Shown here in pieces: positions 19,990 to 31,065 of a stretch of 64,000 nt of DNA. Below the pieces are notes generated by a model. The model saw nothing but the letters and a program-made list of their open reading frames with translations, was not told the origin of the DNA and did not search any database. A program made the translations under genes and the position numbers. The DNA is from Massariosphaeria phaeospora (Eukaryota; Ascomycota; Dothideomycetes; Pleosporales): contig JAADJZ010000023.1 of the NCBI GenBank assembly GCA_011032825.1, positions 1 to 64,000 on the forward strand, in the 5' to 3' direction. Numbering within the stretch: the first letter of the stretch is position 1; each line of letters starts with the position of its first letter.

Positions 19990-22484
19990 GGCTGTGGTTG
20001 TGGTTGTTTTCCAGTGTTGTTGTGCTGGGTGCGCGCTCCTCTCTTTATACGCGTAGGCGGGGTGCGTCCCGAGGTCTTGCCGGCCGGCGCGCGCTGCTCT
20101 GTCACTTCGCTGAGCTGTCGTCTCGAGGCTGGTGAGAGGACTGCGCTTCAGTCAGTTTGGATTAGCCATCGGGTACTTGCGTCTCTAGACCCCGGAGACT
20201 GCAGCCATAGGAGCGGTGAGACGCCAGGAGAAGTCGCGTGTTCACGTCGAATGAAGCCCCCCTCGCTGAAAGTCTGAGCTTGCGAGCTCTTTCCTGATGG
20301 GCAAGCAGCTGTTGACGCTGGGTTGCGTTGCGTCTGAGGTTGCGTAGGTGCTTGGCAAATGCCAAATCGCGGGGTCGAGATTTGCCGGAGAAACCTTGAG
20401 CCCGAGGAGCCGCTTCGCTTTGGTGGCGTCCTTCCAACGCCTGCAGCGTCTTACGGCAGCGCTATTATCAGCATCTCACGGCAACGAGTGTCCATCGGGA
20501 ACGGGCGTGGTTGGATCTCCCGTTTGCCATCGTACAGCCCGCCATGGACTGCTTCGCCGAGTCGAGCGGTGCCGAGCCTGCTGTGATCGTTGCGCCCATG
20601 TCATGTACCACCAGCCAATATCTCAGCAGCTAGTTCCCCATTTAGCCAAGTCAGTCAACACACGGCATCCTCGGCAGCACCCCTCGTTATCCGCTCCCGA
20701 CTCTCTCGCCCTCTCGCCTCGTCGAACACCGAGTGTGACACTCCGCTAAGGTACGCTGCCACATCCCAGCTGTCCCACGCCCTGGTGCTAATGTCGCGCA
20801 GATGAGCTTTCGGACGGCCTCTAGGTCGCCGAGGGTGTAAACAACCGCACTACCCATTCGTTCACTACTTACAGCTGTCACCGTCAGCTCATCTTCGAGC
20901 CCATCAACTCCAGTCGCCCCAAGATCGTCTGCAAACAGTGCCAGCAGGCCGGCCACATCACCGAGGACGTGCAAGAGGAGCAAGACAGCAGGCTCCTGCG
21001 TCTGACGTGGGAGAGGCTTCGCTTCCTTCGTGATGGCTGCCAACTCAGTCAGCAAGACGCTAGCCTCTCACGCGCACGCGCCCACTGGCGAAGCAGCTGC
21101 CCTGGACAAAGTCATCGATGGCGCAGAGGCTGGCACCGACTCAAGCTGGAGGACTGCCGGTACCGACTATGGCAACGATTCAAGCTGGAAGCACGTCGGC
21201 TCAAGCTGGAAGATACACCCGCGATGCCACCGCCAGCTATGGCGCCCAATGGCGAGTGGAACGCCGCCTTTAATTCGCTTCCTTAGTCTCAAGTTAGGTC
21301 GTTCTAATTGGTGATTTAAACCTTGAACACTACGAATGCATCTGTCTGGTGACTGACATTTGGAGCTATCATTGAAGCTTCGAATCGTTCTGATCTCTCG
21401 TCTGTACCTAACAACCTTGGTGACTCGTACTAGGTCTTTATTTTATGTGTATTTATTCTCTACTAACACAGACAACAACGTCCGTTCTGCCGCCAGCACC
21501 CCAATCCGTCCGCTTTGATCAGCTTAATATATTATTTCATCCATCCCATGCATCCATCTCATCTCGCGAACCCCTTCCCGTTCCCGTTCTAAAAGGCGCA
21601 CCGCGGCATCTAATCAAACTACTGCGGAAACGCCTCAGCCACGCGCCCGCTACGCCACACCTACCCCATCAAAATCTCCTCATCTCATGTACGGCGTGCG
21701 CTGGCTGTCCCCACCCTGCGCCAGATTCGCCGCGTACCTCCACAGCAACTCAATTCAGTGCAGCAAACCGTCTAGAGCTGTATGCGACACCGCATAAACT
21801 CTCCCATTAGTTTTCCATCGCCTGGTTGTTGCGCTGCAGTGTGCTCTAGGTGCGTGTGCGCCCGGCCAGAGCAGCGCCGTGCGCCGATGATCCGAACCAT
21901 CTCCAAACGATCTCCATCCACTCGGACAGCATAACGCGAACGCGACGCGGGGGCTCCGGATCAAGATGACGCGATTGGTGGCTCCGGATCAAGCCAGCGG
22001 CGAGGCAGGGCAGCGTCAGAGAGGGCAAAGTCGGGATCGTTCCGAGGTCGCGCATCACTGGAGGAAGAACACAGGATTGCAATTCCAATACCATTATACT
22101 ATGTGTAACACATACCCGAAAAGATTGCTTGTCATCAGCCCGTCAACGCAGTTACCATATACTCTCGTCAAATCACCAGCCCAGCCTGAAGAAGATGGGT
22201 ATGATATGCCGCTTGACCGTAACAAAGAAGGAAAAAATACACGGCCGTAATAGCGTTATCCGTATCAAGGTTAAAGTTAGGGAAGTTCGCGACAAGGAAA
22301 TGAGATCGAAGCCTCAGGGTGCCTTCGTTGAGCCAGTTTACTCAACCGCAGGCATGCCAAGAGAGATGTGTTGCGCCGGGGTATACCAATATGCGGGGAT
22401 ATGCTATGCAGGGACGATGCGGAGAGAGGAGAACCAAAAGAAAACCAGGGAGGGGGCTGGAAGAGACTGTTGGCGCGACATTCG
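19990..22484. other. Intergenic region with degraded repeats
   Basis: No gene is firmly supported. A plus-strand frame at about 20873-21005 reads CHRQLIFEPINSSRPKIVC then KQCQQAGHITED. It is cysteine-spaced like a zinc-binding loop, but no splice partners are clear. 20248-20285 is a fragment of the dispersed repeat seen at 13.3, 44.5 and 46 kb. 21774-21855 is a diverged copy of the repeat pair at 24.8 and 25.1 kb. Confidence 0.4.
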
Positions 22485-23309
22485 CTACTCCTCATCCTCC
22501 TCTTCAGTGTCACTTGATTCGCCTTCCTCATCCGTGCTGTCGACGGGGGCGCAATCCCCACTGCCAGGAACCTTCGGGTCTACGATCAGCTTGGCTGTCT
22601 TTCGACACTGTCAGCAGTGGTGCCAGCAAACATGAGAAGACGCGTGCGGACTTACCCTCTCCCACCGCTTCGCGATCTTGCACGTTTTGGGGTCACCAAA
22701 CGGGTGCCAGTCCAACTTCCTATGCTTCGTGGTATCCAAGATGCGACTCTTGAATACAGAGTCGTAGTCCAACGTCGAGTCACAAACACGGCTGAACTCG
22801 TTTGCCTCGCGAACCTCGAGGTGGTTTGAGACGTACCAGTTCTTGCCGTCCCAAAACATGCCAGAGCGGTCGGAGGGCATGTCGTTTCGGTGGTAAAGCC
22901 ACGCAAAGAGGAAGTACGTGTTCTTGTCGCAACCCTTGGCATCTTGTTTGATTTCAAGCAGGAGCCCTCGTCCACCGTCTAGACTGGCGTCCAGACCATT
23001 CCGCAATTCCACAATATTGCCCAGATCAAATAAGACATCGTCCAACGTGAAGTCTGCGACGGACCTCAGCTTACGCCAGGCGGCTCGTCCTGGCTTGGTA
23101 ATCTTCTCTCGATAACATCGTTTGGAATTGCGTTTCTTGCCGGTGGGGTCCGGAGGGGTAATGTCCTTTGCTTCAACAGCGAACGGTAGCTTTCAATTGC
23201 GCATTAGCAGAGTCGAAGCTCGTCAACGGAGGGACGTACTTACTCTGGGCTCCTCGACCGCATTCGCCGCTTTCGCGGGTCCTTTCCCCTTCGACGATTT
23301 GGGAGCCAT
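22485..23309 (-). CDS. Small BAH-domain-like protein
   Basis: Exons are 23309-23244, 23189-22656 and 22607-22485, giving 240 aa. Introns of 54 and 48 bp have GTAAGT donors and keep phase. The basic N-terminus (MAPKSSKGKGPAK) is followed by a central domain of about 120 residues. It has GLLLEIKQDA...YFLFAWLYHRNDMP...WYVSNHLEVREANEF, the pattern of bromo-adjacent homology (BAH) domains: an Ile-Lys-containing strand, a W-L-Y-R strand, and the SNH motif. The C-terminus is acidic (STDEEGESSDTEEEDEE). BAH domains bind nucleosomes or chromatin partners. A short protein with only a BAH domain and an acidic tail suggests an adaptor in silencing or replication chromatin; this role is inferred. Confidence 0.75.
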
Positions 23310-25496
23310 GCTTTAGATAGAGGCTGGAAACTGGAAAGGGTTTCGAGGCGATTGGCAGCAGAGATAGTTCAGGCAAAGCTATTCCGACGAGCAAGTGGTG
23401 GTCTTCAGATAAGACGAGGACGGGCGGTGAGAGGTCGTGTGGTGGTGTCGGAGGTAAACAGGCGGCAGCGAGCAAACAGAGTCGCAATCCATGTGTGTCT
23501 TGGCCACAGGCTTTAGCGAGGCGCATGCAACCTGCAGAATGCGAGCGAGCAAACATGGTAAGTGAGGATGTGTAGTTCGAGATAGAGAGGAGTGAAAGAG
23601 AGCAAAGAGGGCGCTGGAGACGAGGGAACAGACGTCAGTTTAGTAGCGGAGCACGGGCAGAGCCGAAAGTGCAATCTAGCGGGCCATGTGCGCCAATTGC
23701 TGCGGGCGCAGGCGCGGGTGACAGCCAGCCTGACCGATCGCGCCGCCTACTGACTGCGCACCAACCGCCCTTGCGTCGGCGGTGGGGTATCGTGGCAATT
23801 GCTTGGTCCAGCAACGGTACTACCTAGGTACGTTTCAGTCGCCGATCGCTGGCTCGCACGCACAGGCAACCGCTCATCAGCGTCGTTCACGGCAGCGCCG
23901 CCAGACACACAGCAGAGCGCCAGACACGCGGTGGGACTTTGCGCAACCGCCGACAGTGTCCATCTGGGCCGCCCCGGACAGCCACTGCCACCCATCGGTG
24001 GAGCCTCATGGGCCCTTCTGAGTGTGCACGGGTGTGGGGCAATGCGCCGTCCTCGATGGAGGAGGGTGTGTGCCGCGGTGGCTGATAGCTTTCGCGAGAG
24101 GAGTCCGTGAAGCAGTGTCGCGATGGGCAGCGTCGTGCGCGAAGCGGCGTCGCGATGATGGGCCGGGGACGCAGTCGCAGTCAGCTAGGAGTCTTGATCA
24201 ATGGATGATGGTTACACCAGGAGGCGTCCATCAGTCTCGGGCAGCATGTAGTATACTGGGAGCCACTGGGTGCGGGGCGTCAGAAGGCACGGTGAAAGCA
24301 TCTTCGCAACCGGTCTTCGTCCATGGATCAAAGTCGGTGGTGCCGCGCTGGCCAGGAGAGTTGAGCATTGTCGCGGTCGAGATCTGACGAAGTTTTCAGC
24401 GGTGATGTTGCGGTGTGGCACGCTGCGGACGGACCGGGCGTTGCCCTTTTCGGCTTAGCCGCCGTCCGCCGCTCCCCGGTCCAGAGAAAATCCACCACCA
24501 GTGGAAATTCTGCCGTGGTCTCTGCACCCTCCAAACGATATTGGTGCGTAACAGAGACACGAACATCGACGAGGCACGTTGACGTCAAATCTATGAACGA
24601 TTGATCGAGTACTATCCGTGTTGCTTCCAGACACCCTCCTCTCAAAGAGAAGCGGCTTCGCGCTCGGATTCTTCCGATCAAGCCACTGCCACTGCGGAGA
24701 GCTCCAGCCACGCGCTATACCCCGCGCTACTCACGCCAGCCAGCCGTACACCCACAGCGCAGCGACGCAGAGCACTCCAAGATACTTGTTCAGAAATGGA
24801 ACTAGTTGTATTGGACCCTTCAGAACTCTCGCCGCCTTTTTCCACCGTGTGGCTGTTGCTGCGCAGCATTTGAGCTCGCAGCGGATGCGTGACAGCTGGC
24901 GGGACACCTCCGCGGGCAGCGTCGCTAGCCTGCACCCCGCATTCCGCACCTACCACTTTAGCCACACGCTAAGAAGACCCCGTGCCGGCGCTAGCTGCGC
25001 CACGTCTACCCCACCAACTCCCGACTCACTACTGCGCATCTACTCAAATCCAAAATATCCACGCAAGGAGTCACGCTGTCTGTATGCGACACTATACAGA
25101 CTTTCGCCGATTTTTTCCATTGTGTGGTCGTTACTCTGCAGCGTTTTAGTTCGCAGCGGATGCGCGACAGGCAGCGGGGCACCTCCGCGGGCAGCGCCGC
25201 TAGCCTGCACCCCGCACCTACGCAGAACGCTCTCAAAACCCCCGGGGGCCACCAACGTGAAGCTGTTCAGGGGTATATACAACAGCTATATTTTGTAGGG
25301 ATTTTCATAGCGCCGACTTTCCGTGAGCTACTTGTGGCTCTACTAGCGGGTGCGCAATTGACGGCCCCGCTAAGCGGGCGGACAGAGCTGTCGTCCGAAG
25401 TTTGGTGTTCGCCCAGGCCTTACAGTGCCCGTGCGCGCGATGAGCCAGTACAACCGATAAGCCACCCTAACATCAAAACATGTATTTCGTTCTAAA
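23310..25496. other. Intergenic region with a diverged direct repeat
   Basis: Overlapping frames on both strands lack domain support. A direct repeat of about 120 bp occurs at 24822-24944 and 25098-25219; both contain CGCAGCGGATGCG...CACCTCCGCGGGCAGCG and CTAGCCTGCACCCCGCA. A more diverged copy is at 21774-21855. The mixture of transitions between copies is compatible with mild RIP. Confidence 0.5.
24822..25219. repeat. Two direct copies of a dispersed repeat
   Basis: Copies at 24822-24944 and 25098-25219 match over about 120 bp with scattered substitutions. The shared upstream block GTATGCGACAC also links the second copy to 21780-21850. I could not define terminal repeats or coding capacity. 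Confidence 0.6.
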
Positions 25497-25627
25497 TTTA
25501 ACGCGTTACAACTCTACTAATATAAACTTAATTAAAGCTGCAATTAAAGCAATTAAATTAGGTAAAGCTAGCGCATCTTTCTTGTATTGTAAAGTTGTAA
25601 AATAGTTTAATGTTAACTATATTTTTT

Positions 25628-28600
25628 GGCCAGCCATCGGCGGCACCCCAATTCTCATCGGCGGCACCCCAAAACAGGCGCAGCCAATAAGAGGCTGCTG
25701 CACCGATTTCAGCCACTGCAGAGGCACTAGCCACAGAGCAGCCACTGCCTCAGCCTCACCCATCCGGAATCTGCGCGCCAGCAGCGCCCGCTATCTCCGA
25801 GTTCATCCGAACTGCCCTGGATTCATGGCAGAATGTCGCTATTTTTGGGCGGTCAGTTCACATTCAGTCACCAACCCCTACCCCCCTACAACTTTATCAC
25901 CACACCACATTTTGGCATTATTATTTTAGATATCTTTTCGCATTTACTATCTCAGGTAGCGCGGTGAATTACAGCCAAATCTAATGTAGCGTTGTTGTGC
26001 TGTCGCTCAGTGAAGTGTAGACCTCGCAAAACCTCAATGTGCGGGGCTACGGCTGCCCTGCTTTTTCGCCTGTTTGCTGCGCCTGCGGGCAGGCGCTGGC
26101 TCACCTAGCTCATACTCGGATTCAGAGTCAACTGGCAGGGGGCGTTTACGGCTGGCGCTGGCGCCGGCGTTGCCACTGTTCAGGTAATCCTCTCTCAGCT
26201 GCTCTATCTCCTCCCTTAGCTCTCTCAGCGTAGAGCCAAGGTCCTCATCAGGAGGTGCGCTTTTCTTTGCTTTAAGACCTCGCTTGACACTGCTCTTAGT
26301 AATCCTCTTAGTAGATTGTCTTGTAGTAGTCACCTCCTCAGTCACCTCCACCTCCTCGTCAGCCTGGGTGGCTTGGGTAGCGGTAACCTGGGTATCGCTA
26401 GAGGTAGGTTGTGAGGCGATTTGACGAGCAATCTCAACGCCAATAGGCAACCGGAGATCCCGCTTTGTTTGCTTGCCTCTCTTGTCCTTTTTAGGGCGCC
26501 CTTTGCCTGAAATAACGACCGCTGGATCACGTGGGATCGTTGGGGGGGTCTCTCCTGTACGGGTAGAATAGAACCACCAATGTTGCCCTATCATATCCGC
26601 CTCTAATTATAGGTCTGATGAAGCGGTTTGATAGAGCAGTCGATGGAGGCGGTGTTTGCAAGGGAGATCGTACTTTAGGTGAAAAGATCCACTGCAAAGA
26701 TCAGTTGCACGCCAATAGAGATCTTTGGCTAATTCAAGTTGCTTTTTCACGTATCGTAGACCCTCTGGCGTTATCCGGTGATAGAGGTTCTTGAACTCAG
26801 GTAGGTTTACGTTATTAAAAACCCGCGTATATTTAGTAGCGATCTCTGCTTCGTACGCCCGGCGATCTGATCAGATTAACCTGTGGATATCGATTAGAAT
26901 ATCGTAGAGATGGCCGGATTGATTAAAAAGCGCTCTCTTAAGTTTGTTGTGGCTGCCCTCAAGGCGAGAGGTAACTCTATAGCCAAAATTAGGCAAGTAC
27001 TTGCAGTAATACTCTGCTTACTCTTCTTGCCAAGGTAGCACGTACTCATTAAGGTACTTTATAAGGCTAGGAAGCTCAGCGTAGTTAACCTTTAACAGAC
27101 GCTAGAACTTTAAAAACTCAACCTTATCTAGGGCAGAGATAATACCGTTCCATTTTTCCATAAAAGCGGACCGTTTTTTCTTAAGCCTCTCTATTTCTTT
27201 TGCCCGATCAGCGTTACTAAGCCTAGGAGAGATAGTCTTGTTGTTAAAGTACTCTAGTACTTTTTTCTCTACGTTGTTGTTTACGTGCTATATACAGAAG
27301 CGTTGTGGAACCTCTAGAAAGTACGTCTCTAGCGCGTTTTTGAGTGCTAGTTTACAGTTAGTAATAAACACTTAAGAGCGCACTCCACACTCTTTAAACA
27401 AGTCTAGTAATGAAGCAATTGCGAAGTTGTATAATAGCTCAAGCTCATTAGGCAAAAAACAGTACTCAATATCAAAGTTCTTCTCTGTGTTTGTTATCTC
27501 CACAATGTGGAGAAAAGGCATCTTAAACCGGTTCGTTTTGTACGTACAATCCAGCATAATGACGTTGGGGTTCCTTTTGAGTATCTCTTTACTGTATGGA
27601 TGAGCGAAAAAGAGTGTGTGTAGCTGGTTGAGCTTATCCAGTTGGTGCCTAGAGAAATACGTAACTAGCTTTCTCTTAGGGTCCTCCGCGTCAATCACAG
27701 GTTTCTGTAGGTTTTCAAGTAGCGCCTCAATCTTGGATTTACCTCCTAATCTGGTACGCCGGACCTTTGCTATCTCATTTTCAACGTCCCATCTCTGCAG
27801 GTTGTACTTGTACGTTATAAGCTCTAGTAACAAAGCAGTAGCAGTATCTCCGCGCTCTACTCCCTCCTAGATGACACCTCTAGCAAAGTTATCAACCTGC
27901 CTAAACTGTGGGAGAGCAAGCGATTGAGATGGGGCGTGATTGTGGCAAGGATTGATCACATGAACTCTCCATTTCCACTCCTCCTTATGTAGCTCCTTTT
28001 CCAAATAACCTCTCCATAGGCATGGATCGCCTGAAGTTTTCATACGCGTTGAGGTATCTCTGGCGCCAGAGCCTCTCTTTGAAAACTTCCTGCCGCAGGC
28101 GCAGCGCAAGTCAACGCCTACAATCTCTGGTGTAAGGCGTTTCTTGCCTCCCCGTTGCTTAGTCTTTCTAATAGTAACTCCATATCTCTTACTACTGAGC
28201 TCCTGGTTCAGCAATTTGACTACCTCATGATAGTCCTGGTTCAGATTGGGTAGGAACTCCGGTAATGAGACCTCTGGGTGGTACAGATCATCTGGCGCAT
28301 CAGGATTGAACGCTACAGGCAATCCAGGCTCTATATCCTCGGATTTGGGGGCCATTTGAGCGTGTTTGGAACAGGTGTTGAATCAGGTGCAGAAGTTCGA
28401 CATATGTTGCCTGATCAGTATAGCCATGAGATGGTCGCCGCCGACGCTATGAGGTGCGAGATCCAAGACCATAAAATCTTCAAGTGATTGCGCCTCCACC
28501 AAAAGCGATCGGATTTTTGTAATTTTTGCAGCAATCGATTCGGCTCGTCGAGCTCTACAATATTGGCCAGACGTATTACTGTATTTCGGGTGTGGTTGGT

Positions 28601-28942
28601 GGGTGCAGTGGGTGCGATGAGGTGTTGCAGTTTGGTGAGGCAACTAGGCGAGTTAGATTTCTAGGTGGCTCGCTTAAGGCTTGGCAGAGCTAAAAATATT
28701 TCTATCATCATGACAGGAATTGACCCTAGGTGCGGGGAACGGCAAGATTGGCGCCGCTGCCCGGCGCAGGTAGGGTAGATGGAACGGTATGGCGGTGCGC
28801 GGGCTTACCTCGGGTAACTTGAACTTTGGTGTTCCTCGGCTAATCCTCGGGCGGATTTTTGCAGGCGTATATTGAGTACGCCCGCGTACCTTAGGGTCTG
28901 GGGTGCCGCCGATGAGAATTGGGGTGCCGCCGATGGCTGGCC
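25628..28942 (-). mobile_element. Mutator-like (MULE, Hop-type) DNA transposon, 3.3 kb
   Basis: The 3315-bp element has perfect 44-bp terminal inverted repeats (25628-25671 and 28899-28942). Each contains two direct copies of ATCGGCGGCACCCCA. The flanks give an 8-bp duplication, TATTTTTT, in the expected MULE range, although the T-run makes it weak evidence. The minus strand carries one transposase frame (28355-26034) with seven stops. Size, long transposase and duplication length resemble fungal Hop-type MULEs. The perfect terminal repeats next to a stop-ridden gene suggest fairly recent insertion followed by RIP. Confidence 0.9.
26034..28355 (-). pseudogene. MULE transposase, RIP-inactivated
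   Basis: One frame of 774 codons runs from the ATG at 28355 to 26034, with in-frame stops at 27867, 27372, 27288, 27102, 27018, 26871 and 26607 (left coordinates). Several stops sit where the family has Trp, as G-to-A change of TGG would give. In order: an N-terminal FAR1/GCM-like zinc region (CACGRKF...CLWRGYL...HNH); a MULE transposase core with VIMLDCTYKTN holding the first Asp; VFITNCKLALKNAL, where the usual second Asp is Asn; RVTSRLEGSHNKLK; a SWIM-type zinc motif (LCSGSFHLKYDLPCKH); and a basic tail. The protein cannot be made. Confidence 0.9.
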
Positions 28943-29093
28943 TATTTTTTTAATAGTTCTTTAATAGTTATACTATACAAGCTTTTGCTTTTGTTATAAG
29001 CTAAGTTTTTATTAGTTAAAGTTTTTAAAGGTTCTAGAGCGTGTTGGGCTTTAGTGTTTTTAGCTTAAAGTAGAGCGCATAATACTATGTTTA
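28943..29093. repeat. Central remnant of the outer element between the two insertions
   Basis: AT-rich DNA separating the MULE from the pogo-like element. It has no coding capacity and belongs to the small outer element interrupted on both sides. Confidence 0.5.
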
Positions 29094-30957
29094 ACGTACC
29101 TCACGAGTTCGTGCATCACACGGGTTCGTGCATCACTTTTGCCAAGCCCCCACCAAAACCACCTCATTCTAGCGCAAAACAGCTCACTTTGGCTCTGTGT
29201 AGAGTAATATAACACGAGATATTATTTAGAGTCTACTTCTACTGCTTGCTTACACGTACGCGCGTTGTGCCTAGCCTAATAACACCGTCTACACCGTCTT
29301 TAAGATAGTTCACCTGCTTCAGCGCGCACTTGCGTCTTTAGCTTCTTTTTATTACTACGCGCCTTAAACTCCTTTAGAGCAGTTAGACGAGCTCTATTCT
29401 CAACTGTCAAAGTCTCTTCTGCCTGAACCCGCTTTCTTTTATGCGATTTACGTCGCGTAGCGGCCTCATTTGCTATCTTTAGTTTAGCTATCTTCCGTTG
29501 CGCCAACACTAGCTTGTGCGCAATAATAGCTGCCCCCTTTGAGACCTTCTCAAAGGCCTCTACTATAGACGTTGGTGAGCTATCTATATGCCTCTGAATT
29601 TTTGCTTTCACGAGCGTCGATTGCGACCCTAGTTTAAGAGTATTGCTTAGGGTTTGCGACTGCCAGGGCTCGTTGTTGATAGGCAGTAGTGGTGATGGAG
29701 TACGTAGCCGGACGTCAAGAGCTGTTATGACCTGTTCTAGGTCAAATGGGACCAATCCAGCGCCTCGAAACCCTCTTTGGATATTACTAGAAGTAATTGC
29801 TGCATTATAGGCGCGTATAAAGCATAGTAGGAACTCAAGTTTTGTAATGTGGGTAATCTGGTTGCGCATGAGATCTTCGGCTTGGCGCCCGTACGCCTTC
29901 TTTAGAGGGGCAAAACAACCCACATCAAGAGGCTGCAGGAGGTGCGATAAGTGCGGAGGCATGCAGATAGTAATAATCTTGTTCTCCTTGCAGTATTGCT
30001 GGAATGCGAGCAAGTCATGGCTCTCATGGCCGTCGATTGCGAGCAGTCGGTAGCTGCCAACTACTCTTTTCTTTGTATGCTCATTAAAGTGCTTCAACTA
30101 CTGCAGCCTAAGCTTATTTGTTGTCCAGCCCTTCTTAGAGACTGCAATAACCCAGTCCTAGGGCAGATTCTCCTCCTTGTACCAGGCAGAGAGGTGATAG
30201 TAGCCCTTGAAGATGATGAAGGGTGGAATGGCCCACCCTGTCGCGTTGATGCCTTGGATAACCGTCGTTCACTCTCTATTGCCTTGCTGTATTGCCTTTG
30301 GCCGTCCTCGTCTCTCTAAAGCGGTAACAACCGCTTCAGTTGATATCTGGCCCATTATGAAGCCTGTCTCGTCAAAGTTGTACGTGTCTACATCCTGGAT
30401 ACCGTACTTGGCTTTTATGTTGGCTACTAGGCGAAACTAGCCTTGGATAACCTTAGGATCCTCGCAGAGCGCTCTCTTGTAATTGTACTTGCGATTGAAC
30501 TTTATTGTGAACTCAGGGCGGTGCATAACCCACGTACTGGGCCAGTTTAAGCTAACCTAGCTCAGATTGCGCTCTGCGCGCAAGGAATTGGCCATATCAG
30601 CTACAGCTGCGAGCCTAGGGGGAAATCCGCGCGATATAAGCTCAAGTATATACTCAACAACTACGCCCTCCTCGGTCTTTGTTAGATTCCTTGATTTAGG
30701 CTAGTAATCTGCTTGTGAAGTCTGTCCTGCGCGTCGGCGGCTTAGTGTTGATTGATCGACGTTGTAGATAGCTGCAGCGCGTCGCTGAGAGAGTGTCGCG
30801 TCTTGTTTAAGAGCCTAAAGCGCAAGCTGTATCTGACGTTCTTTAGAAGGTTCTATCTGGTGTTGTTGTTGAGGCATCACGTAGGAGGTAGAGTTTGGTG
30901 GGGGCTTGGCAAAAGTGATGCACGAACCCGTGTGATGCACGAACCCGTGAGGTACGT
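29094..30957 (-). mobile_element. pogo/Fot1-type DNA transposon, moderately RIP-mutated copy
   Basis: The 1864-bp element is flanked by TA (29092-29093 and 30958-30959). Terminal inverted repeats of about 60 bp begin ACGTACCTCACG and contain two GTTCGTGCATCAC subrepeats, then TTTTGCCAAGCCCCCACCAAA. It is the less decayed sibling of the element at 487-2349. The transposase frame on the minus strand covers most of the element. TA duplication, CENP-B-like HTH and DDE core place it in the pogo superfamily. Confidence 0.9.
29300..30877 (-). pseudogene. pogo/Fot1-type DDE transposase, RIP-inactivated
   Basis: A single 526-codon frame runs from ATG 30877 to a stop at 29300, with seven in-frame stops. 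Several replace the expected Trp (for example NRE*TTVIQGINA, NLP*DWVIAV and LQ*LKHFNEH). In order: an N-terminal psq-type HTH (ERQIQLAL...LSQRRAAAIYNVDQSTLSRR); a CENP-B/Tc5-type HTH (TKTEEGVVVEYILELISRGFPPR); the DDE core with YNFDETGFIMG (first Asp), LLAIDGHESH (second Asp) and LSHLLQPLDVG (third Asp); and a Lys/Arg-rich tail. The last 265 codons are stop-free. Catalytic acids survive, but the full protein cannot be translated. Confidence 0.92.
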
Positions 30958-31065
30958 TAGTAGCAATTTCTATATATAAAAAATCTTTTTTTAGTTTTTG
31001 CAATTTAATTTTTTTAAATTGCAGCTTGTATTGGGTCTATATTAGTAGAGTTGTTGCGTGTTAAA

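Larger units (their letters stand above)
25497..31065. mobile_element. Transposon nest: outer inverted-repeat element hosting two insertions
   Basis: The outer ends are inverted copies of about 50 bp: 25497-25550 starts TTTAACGCG and contains CAACTCTACTAATATA and AGCTGCAATT; 31014-31065 is its reverse complement with a few transitions. Between these ends lie a Mutator-like element (25628-28942) and a pogo-like element (29094-30957). Removing both leaves only about 390 bp of AT-rich DNA, the size of a MITE. So two full-length transposons landed in one small element. No clear outer target duplication was found. Confidence 0.65.

Noticed and set aside
19258..20277. Overlapping GC-rich frames on both strands around 19.5-20.3 kb
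   Set aside because: Only one (19258-19989 minus) is kept as a doubtful candidate; the others are mutual shadows.
26034..26594. Independent 186-aa gene (minus strand)
   Set aside because: It is in frame with, and is the C-terminal tail of, the stop-interrupted MULE transposase.
29300..30097. Intact 265-aa transposase
   Set aside because: It is only the C-terminal half of a 526-codon frame; upstream stops and the lack of its own start context make it part of a pseudogene.
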